Below, one piece after another: positions 7,674 through 12,081 of a DNA stretch of 12,081 bases (within the stretch, counting starts at the first letter, position 1; each line of letters opens with the position of its first letter). The notes beneath the pieces are model-generated. The model was given only the letters and a program-made list of their open reading frames with translations, did no database searches and was not told where the DNA came from. The translations under genes were made by a program, and so were the position numbers. The DNA is taken from the NCBI GenBank assembly GCA_023263735.1, contig JALQUQ010000053.1, forward strand, positions 1 to 12,081. Direction: 5' to 3'. This DNA is from Paracoccaceae bacterium. Its GTDB lineage: Bacteria; Pseudomonadota; Alphaproteobacteria; Rhodobacterales; Rhodobacteraceae.

Positions 7674-8716
7674 TTCAAACTCTCAAACGGATCAGCCGGC
7701 ACGTCGTCTTCTTTCCAGTCCAACGTTTTCCATGTCCGGGCCATATGGTCGGGCAAAGGCGCGGTAAAGGTCATGATTTCCTTGGTGATCGGATGCTCGA
7801 TCGACAAACTGCGCGCATGAAGGTGCAATTTGCGGCTCAGATCGCCGCCGATGCCAGCCCCCCAGCCATCGCCCTTGTTGTCCGATTCCCCGCCGCCATA
7901 TTTTCCGTCACCCAGAATGGGATGCCCGAGTTCGGCCATATGCGCCCGAAGCTGGTGGGTACGGCCCGTCACCGGCTCCAACGCCATCCAGGACAGACGC
8001 GAGCCCAAGAACCAAAGGGTGAAAAAGTCGGTCTGGGCCCGTTTCGCCTCGGGGAAATCCTTGACCTTCGCCGGATGGATGCAAACCATCTTTTCCCCTT
8101 CGCCCCGCTTGCCATGGCCCGGGGCTTTCATCAGGGCATATTTGATGCTGCCCTGTTTCGGGTTGGGCACGCCCGCAACGACAGCCCAATAGATCTTGCG
8201 CGCTTCGCGGTGACGAAGCGCCTCCGACAGGGCCCGGGCCACCCGATCCGTGCGCGCAAGGATCAGCACACCAGAGGTGTCCTTGTCCAACCGGTGCACC
8301 AGTTTGGGCCGATCCTTGTATCCGAATTTCAACGCTTCGGTCAGTCCATCGACATGACGGTCGCCCTGGCCAGAGCCCCCTTGCGACGGCAGCCCTGCGG
8401 GTTTGTTCAAAACGATGATATGCTCATCGCGAAACAAGACCGCATCCTGGATCATTTTCGCATCCGCGGCGCTCACCCCATCGGGGCGGGGACGGCTGGG
8501 CGCATCGACATCGGGCAAAGGCGGGACGCGGACGACCATACCGGGGGCAACCCGATCCGACCCTTTGGCCCGAGCCCCGTCCACCCGCACCTGACCAGTG
8601 CGACACATCTTTTCCACAGCGCCCTGCGTGACATGCGGGAACCGGCGTTTGAACCAACGGTCCAAACGCTGCTCACCTTCATCCTGCGACACGGTCAGCA
8701 GTTTTACCCCGCTCAT
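7670..8716 (-). CDS. rluC: RluA-family 23S rRNA pseudouridine synthase, RluC-like
   Basis: A 348-residue enzyme that converts specific uridines in rRNA to pseudouridine. An S4 RNA-binding domain occupies about 16-65 (QRLDRWFKRRFPHV onward). The catalytic domain has NKPAG (104-108), the active-site motif HRLDKDTSG (141-149) with catalytic Asp144, and GRTHQLRAH (251-259). S4 plus RluA-type catalysis fits RluC, which in E. coli modifies three 23S positions; exact targets here are inferred, and RluD-like specificity cannot be excluded. I chose the ATG at 8716 because AAGGAG lies seven bases upstream; the frame extends further upstream but into crcB. It overlaps the crcB stop by four bases and the ATP12 start by four bases. 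Confidence 0.92.
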   Translation of the reverse strand: MSGVKLLTVSQDEGEQRLDRWFKRRFPHVTQGAVEKMCRTGQVRVDGARAKGSDRVAPGMVVRVPPLPDVDAPSRPRPDGVSAADAKMIQDAVLFRDEHIIVLNKPAGLPSQGGSGQGDRHVDGLTEALKFGYKDRPKLVHRLDKDTSGVLILARTDRVARALSEALRHREARKIYWAVVAGVPNPKQGSIKYALMKAPGHGKRGEGEKMVCIHPAKVKDFPEAKRAQTDFFTLWFLGSRLSWMALEPVTGRTHQLRAHMAELGHPILGDGKYGGGESDNKGDGWGAGIGGDLSRKLHLHARSLSIEHPITKEIMTFTAPLPDHMARTWKTLDWKEDDVPADPFESLK

Positions 8717-9087
8717 GCCAGACTCCTTGCAATCCACAATCCTGCCGCCAAAGCGCCCAAGGATAAAAATACAGAAACGCCAATATAAATCAGCGCCAAT
8801 CTCATCTCTCCACGTTCCCAAAGCGCCACAGCGTCGAGGGAAAAGGCGGAAAATGTGGTAAACCCGCCCAAAACGCCCGTCATCAGAAACAGCGAAAGCC
8901 CACTTGCGCCCTTACGCGCCACAAGGGCGAAAAGTACGCCCATCGCAAACGATCCGACAACATTGACAAAGGCTGTCCCAAAGGGGAACCCAGCCCCCAA
9001 CAACCGAATGGCAGCGGTCGAGGCCAGAAAACGCAAAGATGCGCCAATTGCCCCGCCAAGGGCCACAAGACAGAGAGATTGAAACAT
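8713..9087 (-). CDS. crcB: Fluoride efflux channel CrcB (Fluc)
   Basis: A 124-residue, four-segment membrane protein that exports fluoride as an antiparallel dimer. Family motifs are present: GGAIGASLRF (11-20), FGTAFVNVVGSFAMG (36-50) with the conserved Asn42, and TGVLGGFTTFSAFSLD (70-85), which holds the Phe-box residues and the central Na+ site region. Membrane segments lie near 3-22, 36-57, 66-85 and 97-120. The length is typical. The ATG at 9087 has no recognisable ribosome binding site. It is probably the first gene of an operon with the RluC-like and ATP12 genes. No fluoride (crcB) riboswitch is apparent upstream. As the only copy in this window, it presumably acts as a homodimer. Confidence 0.95.
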   Translation of the reverse strand: MFQSLCLVALGGAIGASLRFLASTAAIRLLGAGFPFGTAFVNVVGSFAMGVLFALVARKGASGLSLFLMTGVLGGFTTFSAFSLDAVALWERGEMRLALIYIGVSVFLSLGALAAGLWIARSLA

Positions 9088-9093
9088 CCGCGG

Positions 9094-9122
9094 TCTTTGG
9101 CCCTGCGCTCGGAATTTGTCAA
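9094..9122 (-). promoter_or_regulatory. Weak candidate promoter for crcB
   Basis: A perfect -35 hexamer TTGACA (9122-9117) is followed after 17 bases by CAAAGA (9099-9094), a poor -10 box. Transcription from it would begin at or very near the crcB ATG, giving a leaderless message. This fits the lack of a ribosome binding site, but the -10 is weak. Confidence 0.25.
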
Positions 9123-9190
9123 TCCAGCAACGCCGGAATAGACGCGACAGGTCAAGTGCCTCTCATCAACCGCGGCCCAAGGGCGGTCGC

Positions 9191-9237
9191 CAAAATTCTT
9201 TCAAGAATTTTGCAATTTCCTTGTTCAAAGGAAATTG
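9191..9237 (-). repeat. Two adjacent perfect hairpins between rarA and crcB
   Basis: Nine bases after the rarA stop, CAATTTCCTT (9213-9222) and AAGGAAATTG (9228-9237) form a perfect 10-bp stem with a 5-base loop. Immediately adjoining it, CAAAATTCT (9191-9199) and AGAATTTTG (9204-9212) form a perfect 9-bp stem with a 4-base loop. Both are AT-rich in a GC-rich genome. On the minus strand the second arm ends in UUUUGG, so the pair probably acts as the rarA terminator or a 3'-end stabiliser. It could also be a dispersed palindromic element. Confidence 0.7.
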
Positions 9238-9246
9238 GACCGTCGT

Positions 9247-10557
9247 CTACTCGCCTTGTCGCTTTAAACGCAGTTTCGCGAAATAATCGGCACGCTTTTT
9301 CAACTCGCGTTCAAAGCCACGTTCCAAGGGCGCGTAATAGACGGGGCGCCGCATCGACTCGGGAAAGTAGTTTTGCCCGGAAAACCCATCCTCTGCGTCA
9401 TGATCATAGGCATATCCGGCCCCATACCCCTGATCCTTCATCATCCGCGTCGGCGCATTGAGGATATGTTTGGGCGGCATCAAACTCCCCGTTTCGCGCG
9501 CAGCGGTGCGGGCCGCTTTATACGCGACATAGACAGCATTCGATTTTGGGGCAAGCGCGAGGTAAACCACCGCCTGTGCCAAAGCCAACTCGCCTTCCGG
9601 GCTCCCCAATCGCTCATAGGTCTGCCACGCGTCCAGGCATTGGGTTTGCGCCTGCGGGTCTGCCAAACCAATGTCTTCGACCGCCATCCGCGTCAGGCGC
9701 CGTGCCAAAAACCGCGGATCTTCGCCGCCTTCCAACATGCGGGCAAACCAGTATAGCGCGCCATCCGGGTCGGAACCTCTGACAGATTTATGAAGCGCTG
9801 AGATCAGATTGTAATGTTCATCGCCAGATTTGTCGTATTTGGCGGCCCGCCGCATCAGCCGATTGGACAGTTGCGTCCGGTCCAAGGGGCGATCGACTCG
9901 CCATGCCGCCACTTGCTCGACCAGATTGAGGAGCGCCCGCCCGTCTCCGTCAGCCATTTCCGTCAGACTCTCACGCGCCTCGCCCGTGAGTGGTAAAGCA
10001 CGTCCCAATTCCTGTTCGGCCCGTTGCAGCAACCGCTCCATATCGGTCAGGGACAAACGTTCCAGCACGATGACCTGCGCCCGGCTCAGCACGGCGGCAT
10101 TCAATTCAAAGCTTGGATTTTCGGTCGTCGCCCCGACCAACAGAATCGTGCCGTCCTCCATATGCGGTAGAAAACTGTCTTGTTGGGCTTTGTTGAATCG
10201 GTGGATTTCGTCCACGAACAAAAGGGTTCCGTGACCATTCAAACGGCGCAGGCGGGCCGCCTCGAACACCTTTTTCAGCTCGGGCACACCGGAAAAAATC
10301 GCACTGATCTGTACGAAATGCAAATCCGTCTCGCGGGCCAAAAGCCGCGCGATCGTCGTCTTGCCCACACCCGGCGGCCCCCAAAGGATGATGGAGGTCA
10401 AGCTCTTTGCCATCAGCATGGAGCCAAGCGGGCCATCGCTGCCGATCGCCTGCTGTTGCCCAATCACCTCTGACAGCGATTTTGGACGCAGACGGTCGGC
10501 CAAAGGGCGCGGCCCTTCGGGTTTTGCTTCACCGGGCGTATCAAACAAATCCGCCAT
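9247..10557 (-). CDS. rarA: Replication-associated recombination protein A, AAA+ ATPase (RarA/MgsA)
   Basis: A 436-residue AAA+ ATPase that acts at stalled or damaged replication forks, related to clamp-loader subunits and eukaryotic WRNIP1/Mgs1. Motifs are Walker A GPPGVGKT (60-67), Walker B LLFVDEIHRF (112-121), sensor 1 GATTENPSFE (142-151) and a candidate arginine finger in LSR (Arg159). The C-terminal half contains the family's KYDKSGDEHYNLISALHKS and SDPDGALYWFARML blocks, which belong to the tetramerisation region. The length is typical. I chose the ATG at 10557 (MADLFD), usual for related proteins, over an ATG 19 codons upstream inside the protease gene. The start overlaps the protease stop by one base (TGATG) and has no strong ribosome binding site, so it is probably translated by coupling. 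Confidence 0.95.
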   Translation of the reverse strand: MADLFDTPGEAKPEGPRPLADRLRPKSLSEVIGQQQAIGSDGPLGSMLMAKSLTSIILWGPPGVGKTTIARLLARETDLHFVQISAIFSGVPELKKVFEAARLRRLNGHGTLLFVDEIHRFNKAQQDSFLPHMEDGTILLVGATTENPSFELNAAVLSRAQVIVLERLSLTDMERLLQRAEQELGRALPLTGEARESLTEMADGDGRALLNLVEQVAAWRVDRPLDRTQLSNRLMRRAAKYDKSGDEHYNLISALHKSVRGSDPDGALYWFARMLEGGEDPRFLARRLTRMAVEDIGLADPQAQTQCLDAWQTYERLGSPEGELALAQAVVYLALAPKSNAVYVAYKAARTAARETGSLMPPKHILNAPTRMMKDQGYGAGYAYDHDAEDGFSGQNYFPESMRRPVYYAPLERGFERELKKRADYFAKLRLKRQGE

Positions 10558-11951
10558 CAGAGACGGAATCGCAGTTGAAGCCGCTGGCCTTGGCGCAAAA
10601 TTTCGATCTGCCACCGGCCCACTCTTTGCCGCGCGACCGACACAACATCGGCTGTCGAGGTGATCTCGATTCCGTTGATGCCCATCAGCACATCACCCAT
10701 TTGCAAGCCGATCCGGCTTGAGAAATCTTCGACGCCGATCACCACAACCCCACTCATATCGGCAGGCAATCCCGTTTCCTGTGCAAGAGCCGGGTTCATG
10801 TTTGCAACCGTCATGCCCGTCAATGGGCCGATATCGACCGTTCTCTGATCTCGGGGCGGTGTTTCGGGCGCGGGGATCAGGGTGATCTTGGCCTCGATCT
10901 TCTCGCCGTCGTGCAGAAATTCAACCGGAACGGTCGCTCCAACCCCAAGCGCGGCAAGGCGGAAGATCATTTCTTGCGGTGTGTTGGTTGGCGCATGATC
11001 CAAGGAAAGGACCACATCTCCGGGAACAAGTCCTGCGATCCCGAATGGGCTATCGGGATGAATGCTGGAAAGGACAACTCCGTCGGGACGGGCGAGTCCC
11101 AAGGCCTCGGCCAAGGGGGCATCGACTGCCTGCCCGGTAATCCCAGCCCACGGCCTTGTAAAACGGTTTGCACCAGCCTTCGCCTGCTCAACCACCGTTT
11201 GCACCAAATTGGAGGGGATGGCAAAGCCAATGCCATTTGAACCGCCTGACTTGGTGACAATCGCCGTATTGATGCCAACCAGCTGACCCAGCATGTTCAC
11301 CAGCGCCCCGCCCGAATTTCCCGGATTGATCGCGGCATCGGTCTGAATGAAATAGCCCCGTTCCGTCCCCACCGTGCTGCGCGCCAGCCCCGAGACGATG
11401 CCTGAACTCACGGTTTGCCCCACGCCAAACGGATTTCCGATGGCAAGGACAAGATCACCGACTTCAACCCCATCCGAATCCGCGAAACCCAAAGCGGGCA
11501 GGCCCTCCGCCCCTTCCAGTTTCAGGATGGCAAGATCGCTTTCCTCGTCTCCCAAAAGAACCTTTGCGTCAAACTCGCGCCGGTCATTCAGCGCGACCCG
11601 AATCTCGGTCGCCTGCCCAACCACATGATAGTTAGACACCACAATCCCATCGGAGGACACGATGACCCCGGACCCAAGCGAGTTTTGAACGCGGGGTTGA
11701 ACGCTTCCAAAGTTATTGAAAAGTTGATCGAAAAAGGGGTCATCTGCAAAGGGGCTTACCCGCTCTGCCACCACACGGGTTGCATAGATGTTGACCACAG
11801 CAGGCGTTGTCGCCTTGACGATCGGAGAAAAGCTCAAGGTCACTTGCGCCTGATCTTTGGGCACCTGCGCTTCGGCAATTGCGGTGGCTGGAACGCCCAC
11901 CACCATCGCCACAACCAAAGCTCCGACCTTGACCGCCGAATTTCGCTGCAT
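10557..11951 (-). CDS. degQ: Do/DegQ-family periplasmic serine protease
   Basis: A 464-residue HtrA-type protease and chaperone that degrades misfolded envelope proteins. Residues 1-26 form a signal peptide (MQRNSAVK, hydrophobic core, ATAIA), so it is exported. The trypsin-like domain carries the catalytic triad: His109 in SNYHVVG, Asp139 in SDLAILK and Ser213 in NPGNSGG. GIGFAIPS at 240-247 closes the protease domain. Two PDZ regions follow, at about 268-360 and a more divergent one at 375-464. The length is near E. coli DegQ, and the loop between 59 and 92 is short, which favours DegQ over DegP; this naming is provisional. The ATG at 11951 begins the signal peptide and has GGGAG about 10 bases upstream; a start 32 codons earlier would bury the signal. 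The stop overlaps the rarA start. Confidence 0.94.
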   Translation of the reverse strand: MQRNSAVKVGALVVAMVVGVPATAIAEAQVPKDQAQVTLSFSPIVKATTPAVVNIYATRVVAERVSPFADDPFFDQLFNNFGSVQPRVQNSLGSGVIVSSDGIVVSNYHVVGQATEIRVALNDRREFDAKVLLGDEESDLAILKLEGAEGLPALGFADSDGVEVGDLVLAIGNPFGVGQTVSSGIVSGLARSTVGTERGYFIQTDAAINPGNSGGALVNMLGQLVGINTAIVTKSGGSNGIGFAIPSNLVQTVVEQAKAGANRFTRPWAGITGQAVDAPLAEALGLARPDGVVLSSIHPDSPFGIAGLVPGDVVLSLDHAPTNTPQEMIFRLAALGVGATVPVEFLHDGEKIEAKITLIPAPETPPRDQRTVDIGPLTGMTVANMNPALAQETGLPADMSGVVVIGVEDFSSRIGLQMGDVLMGINGIEITSTADVVSVARQRVGRWQIEILRQGQRLQLRFRL

Positions 11952-12031
11952 CTCGAAATGCTCCCGAACAAACTGCGCCCAAGGTATGGCACCGCAGTAC
12001 AAGGGGTTCAATGCCCAACCGGATTGCAAAC

Positions 12032-12062
12032 GCGGCTCCGCCGTCACGAAATCTGGAGCCGC
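12032..12062 (-). repeat. Inverted repeat upstream of the protease gene
   Basis: GCGGCTCC (12032-12039) and GGAGCCGC (12055-12062) are perfect 8-bp inverted arms with a 15-base spacer, about 80 bases ahead of the protease start. On the minus strand a short GTTTG follows, so it might end an upstream gene outside the window, or bind a regulator. I found no convincing promoter in the 130 bases upstream of the protease gene. Confidence 0.35.
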
Positions 12063-12081
12063 AACCCCTCCGGCTGAGCGG

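Noticed and set aside
9088..9246. A fluoride riboswitch upstream of crcB
   Set aside because: I looked for the conserved riboswitch elements on the minus strand and did not find them. The only strong structures here are the tandem hairpins just after rarA. A covariance-model search would settle it.
1..12081. CRISPR array, tRNA or rRNA genes, complete insertion sequence
   Set aside because: I saw no regularly spaced direct repeats, no tRNA-like cloverleaf, no rRNA sequence and no transposase with terminal repeats.

Overview
The window looks like chromosomal DNA of an alphaproteobacterium, most likely of the Rhodobacterales (Rhodobacteraceae/Roseobacter group). Three things point there: an Aap/Bzt-type general L-amino acid ABC transporter, an ATP12-family F1-ATPase assembly chaperone (an alphaproteobacterial and mitochondrial family), and a compact run of degQ-like, rarA, crcB, RluA-family and ATP12 genes. 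The taxonomic call rests on protein family and gene order; no rRNA or tRNA is present.

Layout. Positions 1-624 hold no intact gene. They contain a possible start of a minus-strand gene running off the left edge and a short minus-strand reading frame that resembles the C-terminus of a tyrosine recombinase. The only convincing plus-strand gene (625-1614) encodes a protein with a Hint-like C-terminal half. It converges, with 8 bp between stop codons, on a 111-residue minus-strand protein of unknown function. Every other gene lies on the minus strand, so transcription runs from high to low coordinates.

Minus strand in order of transcription. A Do/DegQ-type periplasmic serine protease (11951-10557) overlaps rarA (10557-9247) by one base (TGATG). 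Two adjacent perfect hairpins follow rarA. Next come crcB, an RluA-family pseudouridine synthase and an ATP12 chaperone, each pair joined by an ATGA overlap. After a 245-bp upstream region comes the transporter operon: aapJ (binding protein), an intercistronic hairpin, then aapQ and aapM (permeases) and aapP (ATPase), ending in a clear hairpin terminator at 2151-2175.

How the genes work together. AapJ captures amino acids in the periplasm, AapQ/AapM form the membrane channel and AapP powers it. The hairpin after aapJ is placed as expected for making more binding protein than membrane components. The other genes are housekeeping: envelope protein quality control, replication-fork maintenance, fluoride export, rRNA modification and ATP synthase assembly. 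I found no CRISPR array, complete mobile element, RNA gene or clearly undescribed system. The points most worth following are the Hint-like protein lacking the usual catalytic residues, the tandem hairpins after rarA, and the possible recombinase remnant.
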